NCBI GenBank assembly: GCA_030650495.1 | Contig: JAUSEB010000320.1 | Span: 1-33,377, forward strand | Direction of reading: 5' to 3' | DNA length: 33,377 nucleotides | From: Armatimonadota bacterium | Lineage (GTDB): Bacteria; Armatimonadota; UBA5829; JAUSEB01 | Shown here: positions 25,235 to 32,193 of the stretch, piece after piece | Position numbering within the stretch: position 1 is the first letter of the stretch | Layout: each line of letters opens with the position of its first letter | Notes under the pieces: model-generated | Databases searched by the model: none | Told to the model about the DNA's origin: nothing | Seen by the model: the letters and a program-made list of their open reading frames with translations, nothing else | Made by a program: the position numbers and the translations under genes

Positions 25235-25278
25235 ATCAGATACAAGGCATGGCGTCATTGGGCAGATGCTTCGCCCCT
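25212..25278. repeat. Inverted repeat at the ends of two convergent genes (GGGGCGAAGCATCTGC type)
   Basis: AGGGGCGAAGCATCTGC (25212-25228) is the exact reverse complement of 25262-25278, with a 33-base loop. The left arm encodes the last residues of the permease and the right arm, read backwards, those of the sulfatase; each TGA follows its arm by a few bases. It may serve as a two-way terminator, but no T-run follows either arm. Confidence 0.85.
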
Positions 25279-26751
25279 ACACCAATCGATCCGCCCGGTT
25301 GCGGAATGGCGGATGGGTGAGTCTTCGGTTCCTGGTAAACGACTTCCCTCGAAGAAGGTCAACAGGGGGTCATGTGTTTCAACAAGGAGTCTACGCAAAA
25401 TTTGCCTCATTTCAGCCAACAATGCAACGTAAGCTGGAGCGCCAACCACATTATTAAGCTCATACGGGTCATTTTGAAGATCGTAAAGCTCATCCACATC
25501 CGGGACGTTGAAGATATACTTGGCTGTCCGCGTCCGAATCATCCGCTGCTCGTACGGGGCCTGATGGCCGTGGAACTCCACATAGACAGGCTCATTCTCG
25601 TCTCTTACGGATTTTCGCTCGCCTCTCAGAATCGGCGCAAGTGAGACCGCGTCGAGATCGTCAGGAGTATTTACCCCGGTCAGATCGAGTATCGTCGGCA
25701 TCAAGTCCATGTTATAAGTCAGCGCGTTCGACCGCTTGCCTCCGGGTGAGTTTGGCATATAGCCGATGAGAGGTATACGGCAAATTTCGTCATATAAATA
25801 CGGCCCCTTGTCTTCAAGGCTATGCGCGCCGGTCATTCCTCCATGATCTGATGTGAAGAATAAGGCTGTATCATCCGCAACGCCCAACTCCGCAAGAGCG
25901 GTTCTGAGCCGGGCTATCTGATCGTCCATCAGCGCAATCTCTCCGTAACACATCGCAACCAGCCGCGCCCATTCATCCCAGGTGAAATCTTCAATTCCCC
26001 AATAACGCTTATAAACACTCTGGATTTCCGGCTTTCCGGCCAGATCGTCCGTGGCATTTGGCCAGGGTTGTATGTCCGACGGATCGTACATTTTCGCGTA
26101 ACGCTCAGTTACGATATACGGAACGTGCGGTCCCCAGAAGTCCAATCTGATAAAGAACGGCGTGTTTGTCTCAGCGGCGCGTTTAACGGCGTCAATGGCC
26201 TGTGTTGTGAGGTAGTAGGGGACGGTCGCCTCTTCCGGGCCGTCTTGAACCGCCGACATGCAGTATTTCGGAGAACCGTCAGGCCGCCTCGACCACATCT
26301 GGTCCCGCAGCTTGAATTCGACTCCCAGCTTTTTCAAATAGGCTTGATAATGCGGATGCTGGTCCGGGTAGCCATAGCGGGGATAGAATACGCCCTCAAA
26401 ACCACAATCTTGGGGAGTCAGATCAGTTCCGACATGCCATTTGCCGCAGAGGGTGGAGCGATACCCTCGTTCCGACAATAACTGGGCAACCGTTGCTTGA
26501 TTACCAGTAAAGTCTTTGCCCGCCGCCAGTCCTGACTCGCAGTTGACCAAAATACCGTGGTTCAGCGGGCGTTTGCCGGTGATGAGTGAAGCTCTTGCGG
26601 GGGCGCAAATTGGGGTGGGAGTGAAGGCGTAGTCAAAGACCACGCCTTCACTTGCCAATCTATCAATGGCTGGAGTCCTGGCGGTTTTGTTGCCATAAAC
26701 GCCAAGCATATCCCGCCGCAGTTGGTCTGCTTGTATGAGTAGGATGTTCAC
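25255..26751 (-). CDS. Type I sulfatase (formylglycine-dependent), apparently cytoplasmic
   Basis: Protein of 498 residues that should hydrolyse sulfate esters. The formylglycine signature is C49-A-P-A-R53 in ICAPARASLITGKRP, compatible with the CxPxR maturation motif. Other active-site parts are ADQLRRD (metal aspartate, with DQ in place of DD), GKWHVG, FFIRLDFWGPHVPY and FFTSDHGGMTGAH. The start MNILLIQADQ begins directly with the first beta strand, so there is no signal peptide, which is uncommon for glycan sulfatases and suggests cytoplasmic desulfation of imported sugars. It starts 13 bases after the oxidoreductase stop on the same strand. The last residues, CRGEASAQ, are encoded by an inverted-repeat arm. 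The substrate is unknown. Confidence 0.92.
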   Translation of the reverse strand: MNILLIQADQLRRDMLGVYGNKTARTPAIDRLASEGVVFDYAFTPTPICAPARASLITGKRPLNHGILVNCESGLAAGKDFTGNQATVAQLLSERGYRSTLCGKWHVGTDLTPQDCGFEGVFYPRYGYPDQHPHYQAYLKKLGVEFKLRDQMWSRRPDGSPKYCMSAVQDGPEEATVPYYLTTQAIDAVKRAAETNTPFFIRLDFWGPHVPYIVTERYAKMYDPSDIQPWPNATDDLAGKPEIQSVYKRYWGIEDFTWDEWARLVAMCYGEIALMDDQIARLRTALAELGVADDTALFFTSDHGGMTGAHSLEDKGPYLYDEICRIPLIGYMPNSPGGKRSNALTYNMDLMPTILDLTGVNTPDDLDAVSLAPILRGERKSVRDENEPVYVEFHGHQAPYEQRMIRTRTAKYIFNVPDVDELYDLQNDPYELNNVVGAPAYVALLAEMRQILRRLLVETHDPLLTFFEGSRLPGTEDSPIRHSATGRIDWCRGEASAQ

Positions 26752-26764
26752 GCTTGGCGAAATC

Positions 26765-27817
26765 CTATATTCCCTTCCAAAGTCTCATATACTCCCTTGC
26801 CACCTTGAGGTCTTCCAGCGCTTCTTCGGCTTCGCAGGGCGGCTTGGATTCGCCCTTTATAGCGCTTATGAAGTTAACAGCCTGCCGGCGCATCGCATGT
26901 ATCCAGGGCATCTGCGGGATAATCGTTTCGGGAGTGGCGCCATTGCCGGGATCGCGAAGGATTTCGACCCTGCCGGGCCGGTTGAGCGCCACCGGAGCCG
27001 GAAGTTCGAGCTTTACGTAGCCTTTTTCAAAACAGACCAGCGCCGACTCCTGCCAGTCTATCGTTGTGCTGTAAGGCGTCATCTCGATAATACCGGCGAC
27101 TCCGCTTTCACTTTGCGTGGTCAACACCGCGCCGGAAGGGTCGGCGTATGTGACTTTATAAGGTTCGCCAAACAAGTGCCGCATCAAATTGACTTGATGA
27201 ATATAATAGTTCACGAATTCAAAGAATTGCCTGAACTGGTCATCGTTCATATCGCTTGGATTCGGATCGCGTTCTAATTCAGGCCATGGGTCATCAGACT
27301 TTATGAAGTCACAGAATCCTTCCGCTCTCCAGTCACCGGCGGGCATGGATATGCGCACGTAACGCATTTTACCAAGTTCGCCGGTTTTTGTAAGCCGGTC
27401 GATCTCAGCTTTTGCGTATATCGTGGCAGGGTCGCTGCGCTTGTGATAACCTACCATATGCCACGTCCCGCTTTGCTTCAACGCCTTTAAGATTTTCTCT
27501 GCCGTCTCAATCGTCGCGGCCAGTGGCTTTTCGGTGAAAACCGGAACTCCCGCCTTGTAAAGATCGGGAACCAAAACTCCATGCCGGTTGAACGGCTGCG
27601 ACGCCACAATACCGTCCAGCTTCTCATTAGCCAGCATTTCCTGGTGTGTCTTATATACCTTTGGGATGCCATAACGCTCACCGACCTTCTTGCCAAGCCC
27701 CTCACGAATCTCCGCCAGCGCGACGACTTCGCAATCCGGCAAAATAACGTAGTTCCTCAAATGGGCGCACTGCCCCATCCCGCCAACGCCAACAAAACCG
27801 ATTCTTACCTTGTCCAT
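26765..27817 (-). CDS. Gfo/Idh/MocA family oxidoreductase
   Basis: NAD(P)-dependent sugar or inositol dehydrogenase-type protein of 350 residues. The Rossmann motif is GFVGVGGMGQCAH near the N-terminus. VALAEIRE follows as the end of strand 2, then IVASQPFNRHG, and the FTEKPLA lysine motif is the catalytic EKP. The C-terminal half contains the oligomerisation beta sheet and the histidine in YYIHQVNLMRHLFG. The start is ATG 27817 with GAGG 6 bases upstream; the track start 21 bases earlier is in the intergenic repeat. It lies between GH4 and the sulfatase in one likely operon, so its substrate is probably a sugar released by these enzymes. Confidence 0.92.
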   Translation of the reverse strand: MDKVRIGFVGVGGMGQCAHLRNYVILPDCEVVALAEIREGLGKKVGERYGIPKVYKTHQEMLANEKLDGIVASQPFNRHGVLVPDLYKAGVPVFTEKPLAATIETAEKILKALKQSGTWHMVGYHKRSDPATIYAKAEIDRLTKTGELGKMRYVRISMPAGDWRAEGFCDFIKSDDPWPELERDPNPSDMNDDQFRQFFEFVNYYIHQVNLMRHLFGEPYKVTYADPSGAVLTTQSESGVAGIIEMTPYSTTIDWQESALVCFEKGYVKLELPAPVALNRPGRVEILRDPGNGATPETIIPQMPWIHAMRRQAVNFISAIKGESKPPCEAEEALEDLKVAREYMRLWKGI

Positions 27818-27837
27818 ACCTTTCCTCTCTTTTCTCA

Positions 27838-27863
27838 AAGCTGTCAGCTGACAGCTGACAGCT
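27838..27863. repeat. Intergenic CTGTCAGCTGACAGCTGACAGCT repeat
   Basis: The short gap between GH4 and the oxidoreductase holds three tandem ACAGCTG units, largely self-complementary. The same style occurs at 2347-2363 and 19063-19116. It interrupts what is otherwise one minus-strand transcript. Confidence 0.8.
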
Positions 27864-27875
27864 CAATCCTATCAT

Positions 27876-29294
27876 TTAACTCGACGCCAACTTCCCAAAC
27901 CTATTTGCAATCGCCAAAGCCGGGTCGAGCGGGACTTCCGCCGGGATCGTGCCGGACGGTGTGCTGATAATCGGCTTTGGCTCTAAGTTCTTGCCCGCGA
28001 ACTGTGGCAGCCACTGGGCTTCGGCGGCGAACAACTCCCGCGTCATCTCGCGTATCTCGTGCAGCGTCAACACAGCCGAAGTCAACGGGTCCATCGTAAT
28101 CGCCTGGAACGCCAATTCGGGATCGCCCTTAATCGCGGCTTCGACCGTCAAACCCTGAGCGAGGATATTGGTCATATTCAGCGCGGCGCACTGGGACGGC
28201 AGGTTACCCACGACCGTCGGGTGCAGACCCATGCTGTCCACGAATATCGGAACCTCCACACAGCAGCCGTTCGGCAAATTGGAGATCAGACCGTCGTTCC
28301 TGACGTTACCATTGAGCCTGAAGACTTTATCCATCTCTATTGCTTCGATTATATGCGAGCAATACTCCGCGCTTCGGGCCGCGAGCTTCTTCGACTCCAT
28401 ACTCAGCAAATCTTTCTGCTCGAACTTCTCCGCAATCATCCGGCAATAATGATAATACGCCCCGCTTGCGCCGCCGAAATCGGGCTGGTCGCAATAGAGG
28501 TCGAGAGCCTTCTTATTCTTCCTGAACCACGGCACGTATTCGGAAAGATGCCCCGTGCTCTCGGTCATAAAGTAACCGAAATGGCGGAAAACCTCCCCGC
28601 GCACCTTCTCATTGATGTAGTATTCGGGAAGCTCGAACTTCTCTCTGAGAATCGGATAAAGGTCCCTGCCGTCCTTCTCCAGCTTGAGGAACCAGGCCAT
28701 GTGGTTGATACCGGCGCAGAGGTAATCGATGTCTTCCTTCTTCTCGCCGACGTAACCCGCGATGAGGTCCATCGTGGTCTGAACGCCGTGGCAAAGGCCG
28801 ACGAACTTCAAACCCTCGACCGTGCCCAGCGCCCAGCAATTTGCAGCCATCGGATTGACATAGTTGAGCAGCAGGGCATTCGGGCAAAGCTCCTTCATAT
28901 CATTTGCGATATCCAAAAGCACGGGGATAGACCTCAGCCCCCTGAATATACCGCCCGGCCCCATGCTGTCGCCGATGCACTCATCCACGCCGTACTTCAT
29001 CGGTATTTCATAATCAAGCTGAAAAGCGTCAACGCCGCCGACCTGAATCATCACAACCACATAATCCGCGCCGTCCAAAGCCTTACGGCGGTCGGTGGTC
29101 GCCTCTATCTTCGCCGGCAGATTGTTCTCTTTCACAACCTCCCTGGCGAACGCCTCCATCTTGCGCAATTTAGGCTCCGTGCGGTTCATAAGGACAAAAG
29201 TACTGTCTTCCAACCCCTCCGTCGCCATAATATCCATCATAAGAGTCTTACAAAATATGACGCTCCCCGCGCCAATCATTGCGATTTTAGGCAT
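27876..29294 (-). CDS. Glycoside hydrolase family 4 protein (alpha-galactosidase/glucuronidase-like)
   Basis: Protein of 472 residues of the NAD+- and Mn2+-dependent GH4 family, which cleaves glycosides through oxidation at C3. The N-terminal Rossmann start is KIAMIGAGSVIF. Substrate and metal residues appear in NYVNPMAANCWAL, GLCHGVQTTMDL (metal cysteine and histidine) and INHMAWFL. The CHGVQ form and the length fit the MelA-like branch (alpha-galactosidase or alpha-uronidase) better than the phospho-beta-glucosidase branch. The enzyme is cytoplasmic and acts on imported oligosaccharides. ATG 29294 is used because GGAGGAGA precedes it; the in-frame ATG at 29312 overlaps that ribosome site. 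It is the first gene of the minus-strand operon. A decayed copy of its start lies at 30156-30197. The 427-residue plus-strand ORF 28059-29342 is an antisense shadow. Confidence 0.93.
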   Translation of the reverse strand: MPKIAMIGAGSVIFCKTLMMDIMATEGLEDSTFVLMNRTEPKLRKMEAFAREVVKENNLPAKIEATTDRRKALDGADYVVVMIQVGGVDAFQLDYEIPMKYGVDECIGDSMGPGGIFRGLRSIPVLLDIANDMKELCPNALLLNYVNPMAANCWALGTVEGLKFVGLCHGVQTTMDLIAGYVGEKKEDIDYLCAGINHMAWFLKLEKDGRDLYPILREKFELPEYYINEKVRGEVFRHFGYFMTESTGHLSEYVPWFRKNKKALDLYCDQPDFGGASGAYYHYCRMIAEKFEQKDLLSMESKKLAARSAEYCSHIIEAIEMDKVFRLNGNVRNDGLISNLPNGCCVEVPIFVDSMGLHPTVVGNLPSQCAALNMTNILAQGLTVEAAIKGDPELAFQAITMDPLTSAVLTLHEIREMTRELFAAEAQWLPQFAGKNLEPKPIISTPSGTIPAEVPLDPALAIANRFGKLASS

Positions 29295-29355
29295 GTTAGT
29301 TGTCTCCTCCATCCAGATGATAATCGCAGGAATGGGAAGTGATTGTCAAGATGTG

Positions 29356-29385
29356 TTGACAGGGAAGGGCGAGCATGGGTACAAT
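29356..29385 (+). promoter_or_regulatory. Sigma-70-type promoter for the MNT/HEPN pair
   Basis: TTGACA (29356-29361) and TACAAT (29380-29385) are separated by 18 bases. Transcription would start near 29392, about 58 bases before the ATG at 29450. The promoter lies in the gap that separates this pair from the divergent GH4 operon. Confidence 0.65.
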
Positions 29386-29449
29386 CTGCTGTGACGCTTA
29401 GGGAAAAATCGACCGTTACGTAATTTAGCGAAAGGCGCGGGGACATCGG

Positions 29450-29764
29450 ATGACAATAGCGGAATCTCTTGAGAAAAGCAAGGCTGCTCTTCGGGCGCAC
29501 TACGGCCCACGGTTTGAGGGGCTTGTGCTCTACGGCTCCCTGGCGCGTAATCAGAGTGAGCCGGGCAGCGACATCGATCTTCTTGTTCTGTTGAATGATC
29601 CTTTTGACTACTTTCGTGAGCTTCGCCTGATAGTGGACCTGCTGTACCCCATACAACTGGAGACTGAACGGCTGATTTCCGCAAAACCCGCCCCAGTTGA
29701 TGAGTATGAACGCGGCAGTTTGCAGCTTTACCGCAACGCGCGGCGGGAAGGATTAAAGGTGTGA
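29450..29764 (+). CDS. MNT-type minimal nucleotidyltransferase (antitoxin candidate)
   Basis: Protein of 104 residues with the nucleotidyltransferase core motif GSLARNQSEPGSDIDLLVLL: G29-S30 then D41-x-D43, the GSx10DxD metal motif. It is the usual size for MntA-like minimal nucleotidyltransferases, which in studied pairs add AMP to and so block their HEPN partner. The helix that follows (DPFDYFRELRLIVDLLYP) and the C-terminal tail are less conserved. The start ATG 29450 has GGGG about 7 bases upstream. The HEPN gene begins inside its stop (GTGA, 4-base overlap), so the two are translationally coupled, with the antitoxin first. Confidence 0.9.
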   Translation: MTIAESLEKSKAALRAHYGPRFEGLVLYGSLARNQSEPGSDIDLLVLLNDPFDYFRELRLIVDLLYPIQLETERLISAKPAPVDEYERGSLQLYRNARREGLKV

Positions 29765-30144
29765 CCGGATACGAATTAGAGATAGCCGCGAACCTTGAGC
29801 GAGCCGAGGAATCACTTTGTGCCGCCAGGGAGCTTGCCACTGCTGGATTTCACGATATCGCAGCTTCGCGGGCGTATTACGCGGCTTTCTATGCAGCCAC
29901 CGCTGCTTTACTAGGTGAGGGACTGGAGCTAAGCAAGCATAGTGGGGTGATTTCCTCTGTCCATCAGCAATTGGTTAAGACGGGACGGTTGGACAAGGAA
30001 CACGGAAAACATCTGAACTGGTTATTTGAGCTGCGAAACGTGGGAGACTATGGCGTAACTGTACACGTCTCATCGGAAGATGCGGAACAGGCCATTCAGG
30101 CGGCTGGGGGTTTTGTGGCCGCTATCAAAGGTCTGATGCGGTAG
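29761..30144 (+). CDS. HEPN-domain protein (toxin candidate), PF05168/UPF0332-like
   Basis: All-alpha protein of 127 residues. The N-terminal helix EIAANLERAEESLCAARELA, the SRAYYAAFYAATAALL helix and the ELRNVGDYG motif (R92-N-V-G-D-Y97) are typical of HEPN proteins partnered with minimal nucleotidyltransferases. In this branch the RxxxxH ribonuclease motif is replaced by RNxxDY, so nuclease activity is uncertain; the nearest His is four residues after Tyr97. The tyrosine could be the target of AMP addition, as in HepT-type pairs, which is inference. GTG 29761 overlaps the antitoxin stop. A GH4 fragment begins 12 bases after its stop. Confidence 0.9.
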   Translation: MTGYELEIAANLERAEESLCAARELATAGFHDIAASRAYYAAFYAATAALLGEGLELSKHSGVISSVHQQLVKTGRLDKEHGKHLNWLFELRNVGDYGVTVHVSSEDAEQAIQAAGGFVAAIKGLMR

Positions 30145-30155
30145 CTGGTTTTGCG

Positions 30156-30197
30156 AATATGACGGCTCCCCGCGCCAATTAGTGCGATTTTGGGCAT
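30156..30197 (-). pseudogene. Decayed 5' fragment of a second GH4 gene
   Basis: On the minus strand this reads ATGCCCAAAATCGCACTAAT..., translating MPKIALIGAGS, against MPKIAMIGAGS at the start of the intact GH4. The two stretches (29254-29294 and 30156-30197) align over 42 columns with 3 mismatches and one inserted base, and the insertion shifts the frame after GAGS. The upstream GAGGAGA ribosome site is also shared. The copy ends near the HEPN stop. It is a remnant of a duplicated or displaced GH4 start, not a gene. Confidence 0.85.
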
Positions 30198-30198
30198 T

Positions 30199-30699
30199 TT
30201 ATTTCTCCTCTGCACTTTGGATAAGTGCCTTTAACTCTTTTTCTACGAGTTCTTCTGTGATACCGACTTTCCTTGCCCACTTTTCGTATGTAAGAGTGAG
30301 ATGGGAATCCAATTTTGAGAAGAACTCTGATAGCATTGTAAGTTCATCTATCATCTTTTCTCGCCCTGGTATTGTTAGCAATTCTGCAGCTCTATCCCAG
30401 AAGTATTCGTGAGCAAGCCAGTTTCGTTTTCGGAGTGCCTCGGCAAGATTATGATCAAGATTCGGGGGTACAGCGATCTGTTTTCTAAGATAACTTAGAA
30501 GATGGCCGAGTGTCTTAGCGAACACCTTCTCCTGGATTATCTCTCGATGATCTGGTCCGCTTGGTAGAAACTCTTCATTAAAGACATTTGAGACGAGAAT
30601 TGCTATGCTCTTTTCAACACATTGCGCTTGGTACATCGCAAGACCATAACGGGCAAATGTCTCACGTCGTTGCTGTGCGTTAGTATCCAATTCTTCCAT
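30199..30699 (-). CDS. HEPN-like alpha-helical protein with an RxxxxH motif
   Basis: Protein of 166 residues, apparently all helical, which I do not recognise as a named family. RNWLAH (R92 to H97) in LRKRNWLAHEYF fits the RX4-6H active-site motif of HEPN ribonucleases, placed after a helix and before further helices (MIDELTMLSEFFSKLDSHL). The start ATG 30699 has TGAGG 9 bases upstream; the track start would add 43 residues with no support. The last codons (AEEK, TAA) coincide with the ribosome site of the GH4 remnant, one base before the remnant's ATG. No antitoxin gene is adjacent, and the MNT gene lies on the other strand about 0.4 kb away. It could be a solitary HEPN effector or an unrelated helical protein. 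Confidence 0.55.
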   Translation of the reverse strand: MEELDTNAQQRRETFARYGLAMYQAQCVEKSIAILVSNVFNEEFLPSGPDHREIIQEKVFAKTLGHLLSYLRKQIAVPPNLDHNLAEALRKRNWLAHEYFWDRAAELLTIPGREKMIDELTMLSEFFSKLDSHLTLTYEKWARKVGITEELVEKELKALIQSAEEK

Positions 30700-30823
30700 T
30701 TTTGATTTCCTCAGGCAGTGTCCTTTGCTGCGGAACGGTCTCTTAAGCCTGACGTTTGATTGAGACGGGGCTAGTTCCCGCGAAATACAAAAGTTGCATC
30801 CTCTAAAATAACGCCTCGAACAA

Positions 30824-30928
30824 GTCATCCTGAACGAAGTGAAGGATCTACTCAGGTATCGGTATACACCAATAGTTGTGGTAATAGTAACCGATTAGAT
30901 TCTTCGTCGCTTCACTCCTCAGAATGAC
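30824..30928. repeat. GTCATYCTGA-type hairpin, copy 3 (diverged)
   Basis: The left arm is GTCATCCTGAACGAAGTGA...GGATCTA (30824-30850). The right arm is its imperfect reverse complement (30896-30928; TAGATTCTTCGTCGCTTCAC...GAATGAC). It is a diverged relative of the hairpins at 7868 and 19026. It fills most of the 30700-30953 gap; nothing else is seen there. Confidence 0.75.
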
Positions 30929-30953
30929 GGAGCGCGGCGCCCTCAACCAATCT

Positions 30954-32045
30954 CTACTTCACTCCCACCTGCTCCGTCCCTAAATTCTTAAATATAAACA
31001 GCCCTTCCTTGCCTGGAGCTACTATGTCCAGCCGTCCGTTGCCGTCCAGGTCTATGACCTGGAACATTATCCCGGTTCCTGAGCAATTGGGGATTTTGCC
31101 GTGGTCGATGACGACTTTGGTGAACGACTCACCGTTCCATTTGAAATAGTAAAGGCCGACTATGTCCGTCTCGCCCGGCTCACGGCCGCAGTGCGCGCGG
31201 TAGCGGTTGCCGGTGACCAATTCGCCCACACCGTCACCGTCAATATCCGCCCAGATCATATCGTGATACTGGGAGAAATAGGGGTCGATTGGATGCTTGG
31301 TCCAGTTCCGCAGGCCGTTACCGTCGATGTCGAGGCTCTGCGCGTAATAGTCCAGACCGTAACCGTGGGCCTGGCCGACGATGATCTCGTTCACGCCGTC
31401 ACCGTTGCAATCGACAACAAGCATCGGCACGCTGGAGTTGCCGGTCTGGAACTCCGGGTGGAAGGTCCATTTGCCGGTCAACGGGTCGCCTTGGGGTTCC
31501 CACCACCCTTTGGGCGTGACAAAACACCCTTTGCCGTTGCTCTTTATATCGCCGAAGCCGAGTCCGTGACCTTGCGGTTCCTCGGAGATAACATACTTTT
31601 TGAAGCTGCCATTGACCAGTTTATAGATCGCAAGAGGCTTTCCGGGCGTATTCGGCACGATCTCAAGCTCCCCATCGCCGTCAACATCCCAGGCGCGTGT
31701 GCTCTCGATATTGCCGCATTGAGCTATGTCGTGAGTCTTCCACTCGACAGGCCGGCCTTTGGGGTTTTCTCTCCAGACCAGCGTTCCACCCCACCAACCG
31801 CCGGTGATAAAATCCAGATAACCGTCTCCGTTGACATCTATCGGGATCGTGGAGAAGTCATCGTAATACTCGTCTTCCTGCCGAACATCGCAAATCTTAT
31901 GTTTTTTCCAGTCAGGACCTTCATACCAATAGGCGCCGCAGACGATGTCGAGAATCCCATCGTTATTTACGTCGAAGACCCCAGCGGACTCATAAGCTCC
32001 GTTATCTATCTTAATCTTTTCCCACTCTATACGTCTCAGGCTCAT
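30954..32045 (-). CDS. FG-GAP/VCBS repeat protein without signal peptide
   Basis: Protein of 363 residues made of repeated beta-propeller blades with calcium-loop motifs: DVNNDGILDIV, DVNGDGYLDFITG, DVDGDGELEIV, DCNGDGVNEIIVG, DIDGDGVGELVTG and DLDGNGRLDIV. This is the D-x-D/N-x-D-G pattern of FG-GAP/VCBS proteins, and a seven-bladed propeller is plausible. Such domains bind ligands or partner proteins, usually outside the cell, yet the N-terminus (MSLRRIEWEKIKID) has no signal sequence or membrane anchor. The start ATG 32045 has GGAGG 6 bases upstream; the track start in the same frame overlaps that site. It is monocistronic on the minus strand. Function is unknown; a glycan-binding role would suit the neighbourhood. 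The plus-strand ORF 31101-32111 is its shadow. Confidence 0.87.
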   Translation of the reverse strand: MSLRRIEWEKIKIDNGAYESAGVFDVNNDGILDIVCGAYWYEGPDWKKHKICDVRQEDEYYDDFSTIPIDVNGDGYLDFITGGWWGGTLVWRENPKGRPVEWKTHDIAQCGNIESTRAWDVDGDGELEIVPNTPGKPLAIYKLVNGSFKKYVISEEPQGHGLGFGDIKSNGKGCFVTPKGWWEPQGDPLTGKWTFHPEFQTGNSSVPMLVVDCNGDGVNEIIVGQAHGYGLDYYAQSLDIDGNGLRNWTKHPIDPYFSQYHDMIWADIDGDGVGELVTGNRYRAHCGREPGETDIVGLYYFKWNGESFTKVVIDHGKIPNCSGTGIMFQVIDLDGNGRLDIVAPGKEGLFIFKNLGTEQVGVK

Positions 32046-32131
32046 TTCGACCTCCAATTATTCTCTTGCGCTCAAGCCCCACTTATCCGAAAGGCGAACG
32101 CATACCTCTGAAAAATGATTCGGTGGATAAG

Positions 32132-32161
32132 AAAAAACCCTGGGCGATGATTCGTCCAGGG
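32132..32161 (-). terminator. Intrinsic terminator of the dihydrolipoamide dehydrogenase gene
   Basis: On the minus strand, CCCTGGACGA and TCGCCCAGGG form a 10-bp stem with an ATCA loop and are followed by TTTTTT. It lies 33 bases after the stop of the gene at 32194. A second possible hairpin (CTTATC-CGAA with TTCG-gtg-GATAAG, 32082-32131) lies next to it, before the FG-GAP gene, and may be a leader or operator; that one is weak. Confidence 0.85.
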
Positions 32162-32193
32162 CTAAGATGCAATATTTAATTTGATAGTATGCG

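Noticed and set aside
28059-29342. 427-residue plus-strand ORF
   Set aside because: Antisense to the GH4 gene, which has all family motifs. The ORF has no recognisable domain or ribosome site.
30720-30785. Integron attC-like or promoter palindrome (GTCTC...GAGAC)
   Set aside because: Only 5 bp pair and no R/R' core sites are found; no integrase is nearby.
7868-30928. CRISPR array made of the recurring repeats
   Set aside because: Copies are kilobases apart, palindromic and of variable length, with no regular spacers and no cas genes.
31101-32111. 336-residue plus-strand ORF
   Set aside because: Antisense to the FG-GAP protein. Its composition reflects the repeated DxDGDG codons on the other strand.
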